A DNA stretch of 33,536 bases from Candidatus Gottesmanbacteria bacterium RBG_16_52_11. Its GTDB lineage: Bacteria; Patescibacteriota; Microgenomatia; UBA10105; UBA927. The notes beneath the pieces are model-generated. The model ran no database searches. It was not told where the DNA came from and was given only the letters and a program-made list of their open reading frames with translations. Shown one piece after another: positions 1 through 7,072 of this stretch; position 1 is the stretch's first letter; each line of letters starts with the position of its first letter. Position numbers and translations under genes: made by a program. Where the stretch lies: positions 112,479 to 146,014 of the forward strand of contig MFJD01000001.1 in assembly GCA_001779095.1 (NCBI GenBank), in the 5' to 3' direction.

Positions 1-144
1 CACGACTACCACGGCCAGTATGATCAGAAGCGGTAACAGCCTGCGGGTATTTTTCGGCTGTTCCGGGGGTACGGCAACGGCTTCCTGCTGTAGTATTGCT
101 GAGGTGATTTCTGCCGGGGCATCAGCCGGTTGGCTCTCTTCCAT
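1..144 (-). CDS. N-terminus of an unknown single-pass membrane protein (partial)
   Basis: The reverse strand opens with ATG at 144 and stays open for 48 codons to the window edge. The first 30 or so residues are acidic and rich in Pro, Ala and Gln. A short basic patch (KNTRR) and a hydrophobic run (LLPLLIILAVVVV) follow, so the protein probably has a cytoplasmic tail and then a membrane segment, with the rest exported. No family can be named from this fragment. An AT-rich stretch resembling a -10 (148-156, reverse strand) lies just before the start, with no clear Shine-Dalgarno. It is divergent from the ZIP gene with only 12 bases between the two starts. Confidence 0.6.
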   Translation of the reverse strand, partial: MEESQPADAPAEITSAILQQEAVAVPPEQPKNTRRLLPLLIILAVVVV

Positions 145-156
145 AGGATTATATTA

Positions 157-1026
157 ATGACTTTGGCCTCCGTATGCAAGCGGGGGATGCCGGCGGGCGG
201 GAATCCGGCAGATGTTGATTTTACGCAGGATTTGCATTACGTTAAACAGGCAGCAATTATGGGAGGAATAGCGGGACTGATAGTATTATCATTTATCGGC
301 AGCGTCGCCGGACTTATCGGCGGAGTGCTGCTTCTGTTCCGTAAACAGTGGGCCGGACAGGTAGCGAACTTTTCCGTGCCGCTGGCTGCCGGTGTGCTTC
401 TGGCCGTATCGTTTCTTCATTTGTTCCCCGAAGCCGTGGAAACAACCGGTAACAGGGCATTCAGTATTATCCTGGCGGTGTTTGTCGTCATGTTTTTGGT
501 CGAACGGTTTTTTTTCTATTTCCATCATCACAGACAGGAAGGCGAGACGCATGCCGGCCACGCGCACGGACCGGCCGTCGGGCCGTTTATGGTAGTCGGT
601 GATACGATACATAATTTCCTGGACGGCGTAATTATTGCTTCCGCCTATCTGACGAATCCGACACTGGCCGTTGTGGTGGCATTTTCGACCTTCCTGCATG
701 AGACGCCGCATGAAATTGCGGATTTCGGGATTTTCCTGTCCATGGGATGGACCCGCCGGAAGACATTTCTAACTAATTTCCTGTCCGCTCTGGCGACTTT
801 CCCCGGAGCCTTACTGACTTATTATTTTGCCGGAGTATCCGGACAGATGACCGGTATTCTCATGGCTCTGGCTACGGGTATGTTTCTTTATATCGCCACA
901 ACCGACTTTTTACCTGAAGCAGCCCACGCGCCGCGGCGGTACCTGGGCAATCAGGCGGTATACCTCCTGTTGGGAATCGTCATAATCATCGGCATCGGCA
1001 TGCTGGTTCCCGAAGTCGGCCATTAA
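157..1026 (+). CDS. ZIP family metal (zinc/iron) transporter
   Basis: This is a polytopic inner-membrane protein of 289 residues expected to import divalent metals such as zinc or iron. It carries the metal-site signatures of the ZIP family: HLFPE in an early helix, HNFLDG in the fourth-helix region and HETPHE in the fifth-helix region. A histidine-rich cytoplasmic loop (FHHHRQEGETHAGHAHG) lies between helices three and four, as is typical. Family length is usually 230-310 residues. The start is uncertain. ATG at 157 has a weak AGGA upstream at suitable spacing. ATG at 187 is an alternative, and a TTG at 130 would overlap the divergent gene. It stands alone, convergent with the radical SAM gene. 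Confidence 0.9.
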   Translation: MTLASVCKRGMPAGGNPADVDFTQDLHYVKQAAIMGGIAGLIVLSFIGSVAGLIGGVLLLFRKQWAGQVANFSVPLAAGVLLAVSFLHLFPEAVETTGNRAFSIILAVFVVMFLVERFFFYFHHHRQEGETHAGHAHGPAVGPFMVVGDTIHNFLDGVIIASAYLTNPTLAVVVAFSTFLHETPHEIADFGIFLSMGWTRRKTFLTNFLSALATFPGALLTYYFAGVSGQMTGILMALATGMFLYIATTDFLPEAAHAPRRYLGNQAVYLLLGIVIIIGIGMLVPEVGH

Positions 1027-1088
1027 TTGCGGTTTGCATCCGGTTTTTTATATTCAGTAATTTACTTCAGCAGCAAACGTTACTTTTA

Positions 1089-1997
1089 TCAGTGCAGGAT
1101 ACGGTCAATTGCGGGAGCATTGTCCCGGGGGACAGACTGATATTCCTTATGAAAAATGACCATATCGGCTAACAGCCGCAGACGGTATTTAGTAACCAGC
1201 GTCCGGATTATACCTTCCAGATCCTGCCGGTAAGACTTGGTCTGGGAATTATAAAATTTCCTCACGATCTCCCGGTCGGCACCTTTCATTTCGGCCAGCA
1301 GACGATTTCTGATATAGGGCGCCAGATTAAGGTGTTCGATAAAAATGTCTTTGGTTCCGGCGTCCGACAGGTTACGGAAAATCTTTTCCAGCTGCCGGGG
1401 TTGGGCAACGAAATGCGGCAGCAGCGGTCCGACGAAGGCGTACGTACGTATACCCCGGCCGTTCAGTGCGACAAGCGCCTGCAGGCGTTTAGAAACCGGG
1501 GGGGCGTAAGTTTCGAAATAACGCGAAATGCCGTCGTCCGCGGACGTGACAGTCAGGCCTACCGAAATACTGCGCAGCCGGCTGAATACGTCGATATCGC
1601 GGGTAACCAGGTCGGATTTGGTAAGTACCGATACGGCACCCCCGAATCCGTAGTCGGCCAGGACGGTGATCAGATTCCGGGTGAGTTTATATTTGGCTTC
1701 AATTCCCTGATACGGATCGGTTACCGAACTGAAAAATATTTCCTTTCCCCGGCCCTTGTCCTTCAGGCGGGTGAGTTCCCTGCCGAGCAGTTCCGGAAGA
1801 TTGGTTTTAACATACACATAGGTTCCCCAATCGGATACCTGCTTATTGACGAACCGCCCCATGAAACTGGCGTAGCAGTACTTACAGGCAAAACGGCACC
1901 CGATATACGGATTGATCACGTAATCTATGCCCGGTATGCCGCAGCGGACAAGGGCTGATTTGGCAGTCACTTCGCTGATCCCGAATGGCTGATTCAT
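1089..1997 (-). CDS. SPL-like radical SAM protein (Rv2578c-type)
   Basis: The 302-residue protein carries the radical SAM cluster motif CRFACKYCY (C-x3-C-x2-C) near residue 34, embedded in the INPYIGC context typical of the spore-photoproduct-lyase-like family found across bacteria. Members bind a 4Fe-4S cluster and S-adenosylmethionine. The substrate of this non-sporulating subgroup is not established, although DNA repair is often suggested by analogy with spore photoproduct lyase. Here it is divergent from a DNA alkyltransferase domain gene, which is mildly consistent with a repair role. A TATAAT (2009-2014, reverse strand) lies 11 bases before the ATG, with no Shine-Dalgarno, so the leader is probably only a few bases. 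The length is normal for the family. Confidence 0.85.
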   Translation of the reverse strand: MNQPFGISEVTAKSALVRCGIPGIDYVINPYIGCRFACKYCYASFMGRFVNKQVSDWGTYVYVKTNLPELLGRELTRLKDKGRGKEIFFSSVTDPYQGIEAKYKLTRNLITVLADYGFGGAVSVLTKSDLVTRDIDVFSRLRSISVGLTVTSADDGISRYFETYAPPVSKRLQALVALNGRGIRTYAFVGPLLPHFVAQPRQLEKIFRNLSDAGTKDIFIEHLNLAPYIRNRLLAEMKGADREIVRKFYNSQTKSYRQDLEGIIRTLVTKYRLRLLADMVIFHKEYQSVPRDNAPAIDRILH

Positions 1998-2008
1998 ACG
2001 TGACTGTG

Positions 2009-2014
2009 ATTATA
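2009..2014 (-). promoter_or_regulatory. -10 element for the radical SAM gene
   Basis: A perfect TATAAT on the reverse strand ends 11 bases before the ATG at 1997. The predicted transcription start would leave a leader of only about four bases. Confidence 0.55.
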
Positions 2015-2058
2015 CCCCATCGTTATTACTCCGCTAAATTCAGATGCATCTGACGGTA

Positions 2059-2087
2059 TTGGCAAAGTCCGCAAAAAAGTATAAGAT
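2059..2087 (+). promoter_or_regulatory. Promoter for the alkyltransferase domain gene
   Basis: TTGGCA (2059-2064) and TAAGAT (2082-2087) are spaced by 17 bases. The start codon at 2097 lies nine bases after the -10 and has no Shine-Dalgarno, so the mRNA is predicted to be leaderless or nearly so. Confidence 0.5.
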
Positions 2088-2096
2088 ATTTTTCCA

Positions 2097-2405
2097 ATGT
2101 CCTTCCGTGAACGGGTATACCGCGTTACCAGATCCATCCCGAAAGGCAAAGTCGCCACCTACGCTACCGTGGCGGAGCTTTCCGGCAGCCCCCGGGCAGC
2201 CCGGGCGGTCGGCATGCTGATGCGGGACAATCCTGATGCGCCGCATACCCCCTGCCACCGGGTTGTAGCTTCGGACGGAAGCCTGCACGGGTATTCCGGA
2301 GACGGCGGGCTGGCCGGGAAACGGCGCCTGCTCCTGAGCGAAGGAGTGGTATTCCGCGGCAGCAAGGTCGATCTGAGCCGCTCCGGGTGGGCCGGACCGG
2401 CGTAA
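2097..2405 (+). CDS. MGMT-type DNA-binding/active-site domain (methylated-DNA-cysteine methyltransferase)
   Basis: The 102 residues form only the C-terminal domain of O6-alkylguanine-DNA alkyltransferases: a winged-helix part with IPKGKVATY and the RAVG arginine-finger region, then the active-site loop PCHRVV. The acceptor cysteine is present, unlike most alkyltransferase-like (ATL) proteins where it is replaced, usually by Trp. The N-terminal ribonuclease-H-like domain of Ada/Ogt is absent. It may transfer alkyl groups from guanine O6 to itself, or it may flag lesions as ATL proteins do; the intact Cys favours the first. It is divergent from the radical SAM gene, and the FTR1 gene follows 150 bases downstream under its own promoter. 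Confidence 0.88.
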   Translation: MSFRERVYRVTRSIPKGKVATYATVAELSGSPRAARAVGMLMRDNPDAPHTPCHRVVASDGSLHGYSGDGGLAGKRRLLLSEGVVFRGSKVDLSRSGWAGPA

Positions 2406-2419
2406 TTTCTTCCGGAAAC

Positions 2420-2463
2420 ATCAGTAAATCCGGAATTTGCTGATACCGAATTCCCCGGTTTTT
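2420..2463 (+). terminator. Possible weak terminator after the alkyltransferase gene
   Basis: A 10-bp stem (2420-2429 with 2435-2444, one G-T pair) is followed by a second short stem (ACCG/CGGT) that runs into five T residues at 2459-2463. The U-run is separated from the main hairpin, so termination strength is doubtful. The main dyad could instead be a protein-binding site upstream of the iron permease gene. Confidence 0.35.
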
Positions 2464-2501
2464 CAAAATTTATGGTGGCGGAGTGAGCTCCGGTTGAACT
2501 A

Positions 2502-2530
2502 TTGATATAGATCCGGATCAATGGTATTGT
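2502..2530 (+). promoter_or_regulatory. Promoter of the FTR1 gene with palindrome in the spacer
   Basis: TTGATA (2502-2507) and TATTGT (2525-2530) are 17 bases apart. A TG one base before the -10 makes it an extended -10. The perfect palindrome GATCCGGATC (2510-2519) lies in the spacer, where a repressor could act. The predicted transcript start, near 2537, lies downstream of the ATG at 2532, which therefore cannot be the start codon. Confidence 0.5.
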
Positions 2531-2555
2531 AATGATCCGAAGGAGTATTGCCATT

Positions 2556-3398
2556 GTGCTGCCGGCATTTCTGATTACGCTGCGCGAGGTAATTGAAGCT
2601 ACCCTGATCGTCGCCACGATACTGGGTGTCATGACCCGGACCCGTCAGGGGAAAGGTATCCGCAGCGTATGGCTGGCGACGGCCGCCGCCGCACTCCTGA
2701 GCGTTACTCTGCTTCTTTCGGCCAGCCTGCTGGGTTTCAGGATGCACGAAATATTTTCCGGCCCGACTGAGGCTATTACCGAAGGCAGCCTGATGGTGAT
2801 TTCCGCCTTATTCATCACCTGGGCGGTTTTTTTCCTGCACCGGCACTTTGCCCGGTACAAAACCAGGCTTCTGGTGAAACTTACGGAAACAGTTGAACGG
2901 CAGGAGTCGCGGGGTATTTTCTGGCTGACCTTCACTGCAGTACTGCGTGAAGGATTCGAAATCGTATTGTTTCTCTCGACAATATATCTTTCCGGCGAGC
3001 CGCGGCAGGTGTTCGCCGGTTTTGCCGGCGGAACCGCCGCGGGACTTCTGTTATCATTTGCCCTGTTTACGGCGACTTTCAGAATGCCGGTATATTATGC
3101 ATTCCGCGTCACCAGCGGATTACTGATACTTTTTGCGGCCGGGCTTCTGGCCCGCGGTATCCGTGAGTTTTCCGGACTCGGACTGATACCTGAGACCGGT
3201 CGGTTGACCCTGCCCCTGGCACCTGCCAATTCGACATTTGCCGGGGATATGGTGAAAGCGCTTTTCGGAATTTCCAGGCAAATGGATTACCTGCAGCTGG
3301 GAGTGTATTTGGCATACGTTGCCGTTATGGTCTGGTGGGTATTTTTCCGGCACAACCGGACCGCCCCGGAAACGGAAGTGTCTGCCGCGCCGGAATAG
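2556..3398 (+). CDS. FTR1 family iron permease
   Basis: This 280-residue polytopic membrane protein resembles the FTR1/EfeU iron permeases. Two RExxE iron-binding motifs are visible, REVIE in the first helix and REGFE in the fourth-helix region, and about seven hydrophobic helices are present. FTR1 proteins move ferric iron that has been oxidised by a partner. The GTG at 2556 is chosen as the start because it follows AAGGAG (2540-2545) at a suitable distance, it gives the usual family N-terminus (LPAFLITLRE), and the promoter places transcription start after the upstream ATG at 2532. A cupredoxin gene 1.25 kb downstream could supply an oxidase partner. No EfeO-type M75 domain or EfeB peroxidase is present in the window. 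Confidence 0.9.
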   Translation: MLPAFLITLREVIEATLIVATILGVMTRTRQGKGIRSVWLATAAAALLSVTLLLSASLLGFRMHEIFSGPTEAITEGSLMVISALFITWAVFFLHRHFARYKTRLLVKLTETVERQESRGIFWLTFTAVLREGFEIVLFLSTIYLSGEPRQVFAGFAGGTAAGLLLSFALFTATFRMPVYYAFRVTSGLLILFAAGLLARGIREFSGLGLIPETGRLTLPLAPANSTFAGDMVKALFGISRQMDYLQLGVYLAYVAVMVWWVFFRHNRTAPETEVSAAPE

Positions 3399-3445
3399 AA
3401 TTGGACATCCGGACTGCCCGCCGTTTGCCGACCTTACCCTGGCGT

Positions 3446-3479
3446 TTCTCAGCTGAATTTCAGGATAATGCTGATTAAT
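3446..3479 (+). promoter_or_regulatory. Predicted regulator site (11-bp direct repeat) and -10 of the hydrolase gene
   Basis: TTCTCAGC (3446-3453) is followed 11 bases later by ATTTCAGG (3457-3464), so the two TCAG cores have a one-turn pitch. ATTAAT (3474-3479) is a possible -10 that places transcription start a few bases before the ATG at 3491. The same repeat type precedes the two-component operon, the small secreted protein and the MacA gene. Confidence 0.45.
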
Positions 3480-3490
3480 ATTAAAACTAT

Positions 3491-4579
3491 ATGTACCGCT
3501 TTGGGAAACGGATACCAAAATTAGTGCTGGCTGTTTTAATGATCGCGGGTTTTGCCGGCCTGTTGTTTTTCGGTGCCGGTCGACTTCACTTAGGACCGCG
3601 GTCTCCGGGCTCCGGCGGTTCCGGGGACACCGTCGAAACCAATCAGGGCGGTCCGGTTGAACCGCTCCATCCGCTTTCCATTGAATACATGCGGCAGCAG
3701 GAGTACCCGGGAAGCGAAATCATAACGGAGCAGACACTGCCGCCGGGATCAAATTACCGGCGCTACATCGTTTCTTACCGGTCAGATGGCCTGAAAATTT
3801 ATGCACTGCTGACCGTACCGAACGGCAATCCACCGGCCGGAGGCTGGCCGGTAATTGTATTCAACCACGGGTATATTCCGCCTGCCGAATACCGGACTAC
3901 CGAACGGTACAGTGCATATACGGACGCGTTTTCCCGCAGCGGCTATATACTGATCCGGCCGGATTACCGCGGCCACGGCAATTCCGAAGGCAATCCCGAG
4001 GGTGCTTACTACTCGCCGGCATATACGGTCGATGTGCTCAACGCCGTTTCATCGATTAAAAGATATCCCGGCGCAGATTCTTCCCGGATCGGGATGTGGG
4101 GACACTCGATGGGCGGCAGCATTACACTTCGTTCCATGGTGGTCAATCCGGATATCAAAGCCGGTGTCATCTGGGCCGGGGTGGTTGCCTCCTATGATGA
4201 CCTGGTAAAAAACTGGCGCCGTCCGGGTTCAAAGCCATGGCAACCATCCCAGCGTGAACAAGCTATCCGCCGGCCCAGCCGGCAGATGCTGGTTGACCAA
4301 TACGGGGATACCGATGCCAATCCGCAGTTCTGGAATTCGATATCGCCCATATCATTTGTACCGGATATTTCCGGACCGGTGCAGATCCATCACGGGGACG
4401 CCGACAGCAGCGTACCGATACTGTTCAGCCAGCGGCTGCAGGATGCGCTGACCGCTGCCGGAAATACCAGTGAACTTTACACGTATCCGGGTGATGACCA
4501 TAACCTGTCGGCAAATTTAAGTACCGCACTCAGCCGGTCGGTACGGTTCTTTGACACTTATCTGAAGGCTTCGGAATGA
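3491..4579 (+). CDS. Exported or membrane-anchored alpha/beta hydrolase (S9-like)
   Basis: The 362-residue protein begins with a basic stretch and a hydrophobic segment (about residues 10-30), then a Gly/Ser-rich linker, so the enzyme probably sits outside the cell, anchored or released. The hydrolase fold shows FNHGY (oxyanion region), RPDYRGHGNSEG, the nucleophile elbow GHSMGGS with Ser near residue 206, an acidic residue in HHGDADSSVP near 303 and the catalytic His in DDHN near 337. These define a serine hydrolase of the prolyl oligopeptidase/dienelactone hydrolase type; the substrate (peptide or ester) cannot be read from sequence. There is no Shine-Dalgarno, and the upstream 11-bp-pitch repeats suggest control by the neighbouring response regulator. 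Confidence 0.87.
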   Translation: MYRFGKRIPKLVLAVLMIAGFAGLLFFGAGRLHLGPRSPGSGGSGDTVETNQGGPVEPLHPLSIEYMRQQEYPGSEIITEQTLPPGSNYRRYIVSYRSDGLKIYALLTVPNGNPPAGGWPVIVFNHGYIPPAEYRTTERYSAYTDAFSRSGYILIRPDYRGHGNSEGNPEGAYYSPAYTVDVLNAVSSIKRYPGADSSRIGMWGHSMGGSITLRSMVVNPDIKAGVIWAGVVASYDDLVKNWRRPGSKPWQPSQREQAIRRPSRQMLVDQYGDTDANPQFWNSISPISFVPDISGPVQIHHGDADSSVPILFSQRLQDALTAAGNTSELYTYPGDDHNLSANLSTALSRSVRFFDTYLKASE

Positions 4580-4650
4580 GACGGAATTTCCCGTCAGTAT
4601 TGTTTTATTCGGATATTGACATAGTTTCTGTCTGAAAGGAGGTGATTCAT

Positions 4651-5181
4651 ATGGATGAGATTCAAACCGGAAGCAGCGGCATCAGTATGCCGGCGGTTGT
4701 ATTGGGAGTTGTAGCCGTAATTGCCCTGATCGGATTGGGGATTATGTTTACCCGGGGTACGTCTCCCGCGGTCAATCCTCAGGATGATAATGCCATTATG
4801 GTAAGGGAAGGGGAGCCGTCACCCGCCGTAACCACGACTGACGGATCGGATCGGTCCGGTGCGGCAGTAAATCCGACGGGTACGGATACCATGACGGAAG
4901 AACAGGGTGTAAACGTAGAGGTCGAAGCAGGCAGCTTTTACTACAAACCTAACGTCATCCGGGCAAAGATCGGGGTACCGGTGACTATTGTTCTTACGGC
5001 CGCAGATGCGATGCACGATTTCAACATTGACGAGCTGGACGTTTCGATACCGGTTACCAAATCCGGCAGTTCTTCGACAGTCACCTTTACCCCTGACCGG
5101 ACCGGTGAATTCGAGTACTACTGTTCGGTCGGCCAGCACCGCCAGAACGGGCAGGTCGGCAAGCTGATAGTCGGAGAATAA
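4651..5181 (+). CDS. Membrane-anchored cupredoxin-domain protein
   Basis: This is a 176-residue protein with a single N-terminal membrane segment (about residues 14-35), a low-complexity linker and a C-terminal cupredoxin fold (about 88-176). Copper ligands are visible: His122 (MHDF), Cys158 and His163. The C-x4-H-x4 spacing then leads to Gln168 where most relatives have Met, the arrangement of the Gln axial ligand in plant stellacyanins. The ATG at 4651 is chosen because a very strong Shine-Dalgarno (AAGGAGGTGAT) ends just upstream; that element overlaps the in-frame GTG at 4642. Likely roles are extracytoplasmic electron transfer, or Fe(II)/Cu handling with the nearby FTR1 permease. A terminator follows. 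Confidence 0.87.
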   Translation: MDEIQTGSSGISMPAVVLGVVAVIALIGLGIMFTRGTSPAVNPQDDNAIMVREGEPSPAVTTTDGSDRSGAAVNPTGTDTMTEEQGVNVEVEAGSFYYKPNVIRAKIGVPVTIVLTAADAMHDFNIDELDVSIPVTKSGSSSTVTFTPDRTGEFEYYCSVGQHRQNGQVGKLIVGE

Positions 5182-5207
5182 CCTGCAGTTAATAATCCGC
5201 ATACCCG

Positions 5208-5236
5208 CCCTCCCGGCCGGAGGGTTGGTTTTTTTG
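5208..5236 (+). terminator. Rho-independent terminator after the cupredoxin gene
   Basis: CCCTCC (5208-5213) pairs with GGAGGG (5219-5224) and is followed by TTGG and seven T residues. It separates the cupredoxin gene from the two-component operon. Confidence 0.8.
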
Positions 5237-5242
5237 GGTGTA

Positions 5243-5274
5243 TTCTCAGCAAATTCTTAGATTCGGCGTATAAT
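5243..5274 (+). promoter_or_regulatory. Two-component operon promoter with 11-bp direct repeat
   Basis: TTCTCAG (5243-5249) and TTCTTAG (5254-5260) form a direct repeat with four bases between them. Eight bases later comes a perfect TATAAT (5269-5274). No good -35 is seen, and the repeat occupies the -35 region, as expected for activation by an OmpR/PhoB-type regulator. Predicted transcription starts about three bases before the ATG at 5284. Autoregulation is inferred. Confidence 0.6.
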
Positions 5275-5283
5275 ATGGCCCTG

Positions 5284-5970
5284 ATGAGGGTACTAGTCAT
5301 TGAAGACGAACATAAAATCGCCAATTCGATCCGCCGGGGTCTGGAGCTGGAATCGTACGCGGTTGACGTTGCGTATGACGGGATTGAAGGGTATGACCTG
5401 GCAGCCTCGGAAACATATGACGTCATTATCCTTGACCTCATGCTACCGGGAATGGACGGATTGACTATTACGCGCAAACTCCGCGACGGAGGAATCCATA
5501 TTCCGGTTCTCATACTGACAGCTAAAGGCGCACTGGACGAAAAGGTAGCAGGACTCAATACCGGAGCTGACGATTATCTGGTCAAACCGTTCGCTTTTGC
5601 AGAACTTGTCGCCCGGGTCCGGGCTTTGGCGCGCAGGCCGCGTAACGGCAATAATACCGCACTGACTTATGCCGGAGTGACCCTTGATCCGGTCAGCTTC
5701 ACCGTAACCCGTGACCGTAAGCCGGTAATGCTTTCCCGGAAGGAGTTTGCCCTCCTTGAATTTCTCCTGCGCCACCCGGACACCGTTCTGACGAAAGACC
5801 AGATTACCAGTAACGTCTGGAGTTACGATTCGGACATTCTGCCCAATACAGTTGAGGTCTATATCGGATATCTCCGCCGGAAGATCGATAAGCCGTTCAG
5901 TACAAAAAAGCCGCTAATCAGGACGGTCCGCGGCTTCGGATATAAGCTAAGCGACGGGAAAAGACTATGA
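5284..5970 (+). CDS. OmpR/PhoB family response regulator
   Basis: The 228-residue regulator has a receiver domain (about residues 1-115) with the acidic pair in VIEDE, phosphoacceptor Asp51 (ILDLMLPG), a conserved Thr (LTAKG) and Lys (VKPF). A C-terminal winged-helix DNA-binding domain follows (about 128-225), including SRKEFALLEFL and the RTVRGFGYKL ending typical of the family. The start at 5284 gives the canonical MRVLVIEDE; an in-frame ATG at 5275 abuts the TATAAT and would probably lie outside the transcript. The gene overlaps the sensor kinase by four bases (ATGA). It is the obvious candidate to bind the 11-bp-pitch repeats found at four nearby promoters. Confidence 0.95.
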   Translation: MRVLVIEDEHKIANSIRRGLELESYAVDVAYDGIEGYDLAASETYDVIILDLMLPGMDGLTITRKLRDGGIHIPVLILTAKGALDEKVAGLNTGADDYLVKPFAFAELVARVRALARRPRNGNNTALTYAGVTLDPVSFTVTRDRKPVMLSRKEFALLEFLLRHPDTVLTKDQITSNVWSYDSDILPNTVEVYIGYLRRKIDKPFSTKKPLIRTVRGFGYKLSDGKRL

Positions 5971-7019
5971 CAATATTCCGGTCCGCAAGGCTCAAGCTGA
6001 CCGCCTGGTACCTCCTGATCATCATGGCGGTGAGCCTTCTCTTCAGCGGAATCGTCTACCGGATTATGACGCAGGAACTCCGGAGGGGATTCGGACTGCA
6101 GATACTCAGGCAGATGCCGCATGATATCCGGGAGGAGTACCTGGAGAAAGTCCGGGAACAGGCAATACCGTTGCCTTTCCGCGGGCTGGCAGTGCCGGTT
6201 GCCATCGATGAGGAACTTTTCAGCGAAATCAGGCGGCGGATCGCGGTAAACCTGGGACTGGTCAATCTGGGCATCCTCGGGTTATCCGGGATTGCTTCAT
6301 ACTTCTTGGCCGGCCGGACGCTGCGGCCGATCGAAGATATGGTGGATGCACAAAAGCGTTTCATCGCCGATGCTTCACACGAAATGAGGACACCATTGAC
6401 GTCGATCAAATCGGAAATCGAGGTTGCCCTGCGCCAGAAAGCACTGACATCCCGGCAGGCAAGGTCAGTCCTGAGGAGCAATCTTGAAGAAGTCGGTAAG
6501 ATGCAGGGATTTACCGATTACCTGCTGACACTCAGCAAGTACGAGACCGGGGAGATATCTCTGCCGGTCGAACCGGTAAATCTCCGCACTTCTGTGGAGG
6601 AAGCCGTCAGGCGTCAAAGACAGCACATCCGGAACCGCGATATAACCGTCAATACCCAGACCCCGGACGTATATGTAAAGGCCAATCCGGAAAGCCTGAC
6701 GGAACTGGTTACCATCCTTCTGGATAATGCCGTCAAATACAGTCCTGAAGGATCAGCCGTAAACATCAGGATCAGCAGGGGCCGGTCAGCCGCCAGATTG
6801 GAAGTGAAGGATCGGGGACAGGGGATTAAGGCTTCCGACGTGCCGTATATTTTCAACCGGTTCTACCGGGCGGATACTTCCCGCAGCAAACACTCTGCTG
6901 ACGGATACGGTCTGGGACTGTCCATCGCCAAATCGATTGCAGGAATGTACCGCGGTGACATCGCTGTCAGGAGTACTCCGGGCAAGGGCAGCACCTTCAC
7001 CGTCTCGCTCCCTGTCTGA
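5967..7019 (+). CDS. Membrane sensor histidine kinase
   Basis: The kinase has 350 residues. Two membrane segments (about 10-30 and 96-114) flank a short extracytoplasmic sensor of about 65 residues. After a short linker (LRPIEDMVDAQ, with no full HAMP domain) comes the HisKA dimerisation domain with His138 in ASHEMRTP. The ATPase domain shows the N box (LLDNAVKYSPEG), the G1 box (VKDRGQGI), the F box region (IFNRFYR) and the G2 box (YGLGLSIAK). It phosphorylates the regulator encoded just upstream, with which it is translationally coupled. The stimulus is unknown; the target genes suggest envelope stress, metals or toxic compounds. Confidence 0.95.
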   Translation: MTIFRSARLKLTAWYLLIIMAVSLLFSGIVYRIMTQELRRGFGLQILRQMPHDIREEYLEKVREQAIPLPFRGLAVPVAIDEELFSEIRRRIAVNLGLVNLGILGLSGIASYFLAGRTLRPIEDMVDAQKRFIADASHEMRTPLTSIKSEIEVALRQKALTSRQARSVLRSNLEEVGKMQGFTDYLLTLSKYETGEISLPVEPVNLRTSVEEAVRRQRQHIRNRDITVNTQTPDVYVKANPESLTELVTILLDNAVKYSPEGSAVNIRISRGRSAARLEVKDRGQGIKASDVPYIFNRFYRADTSRSKHSADGYGLGLSIAKSIAGMYRGDIAVRSTPGKGSTFTVSLPV

Positions 7020-7020
7020 C

Positions 7021-7038
7021 TCAGCTTGTTTTCAGCTT
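7021..7038 (+). promoter_or_regulatory. Direct repeat (11-bp pitch) upstream of the small secreted protein
   Basis: TCAGCTT occurs at 7021-7027 and again at 7032-7038, exactly 11 bases apart. A weak -10 (CTTAAG, 7044-7049) follows at the same distance as in the two-component promoter. The match to the other three sites suggests a binding site for the adjacent response regulator. Confidence 0.5.
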
Positions 7039-7072
7039 CGTGCCTTAAGCTGATGTCAGGAAAGGGGGTGAC

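Noticed and set aside
130-159. TTG at 130 as start of the ZIP gene
   Set aside because: It overlaps the divergent upstream gene and has no ribosome site; the ATG at 157 is better supported, although 187 remains possible.
1332-1958. A 208-codon open frame on the plus strand, antisense to the radical SAM gene
   Set aside because: It lies wholly opposite a gene with clear conserved motifs, has no ribosome site or promoter and no recognisable domain.
4616-4621. TTGACA before the cupredoxin gene as a -35 element
   Set aside because: No -10-like hexamer occurs at 16-18 bases, where the Shine-Dalgarno lies instead.
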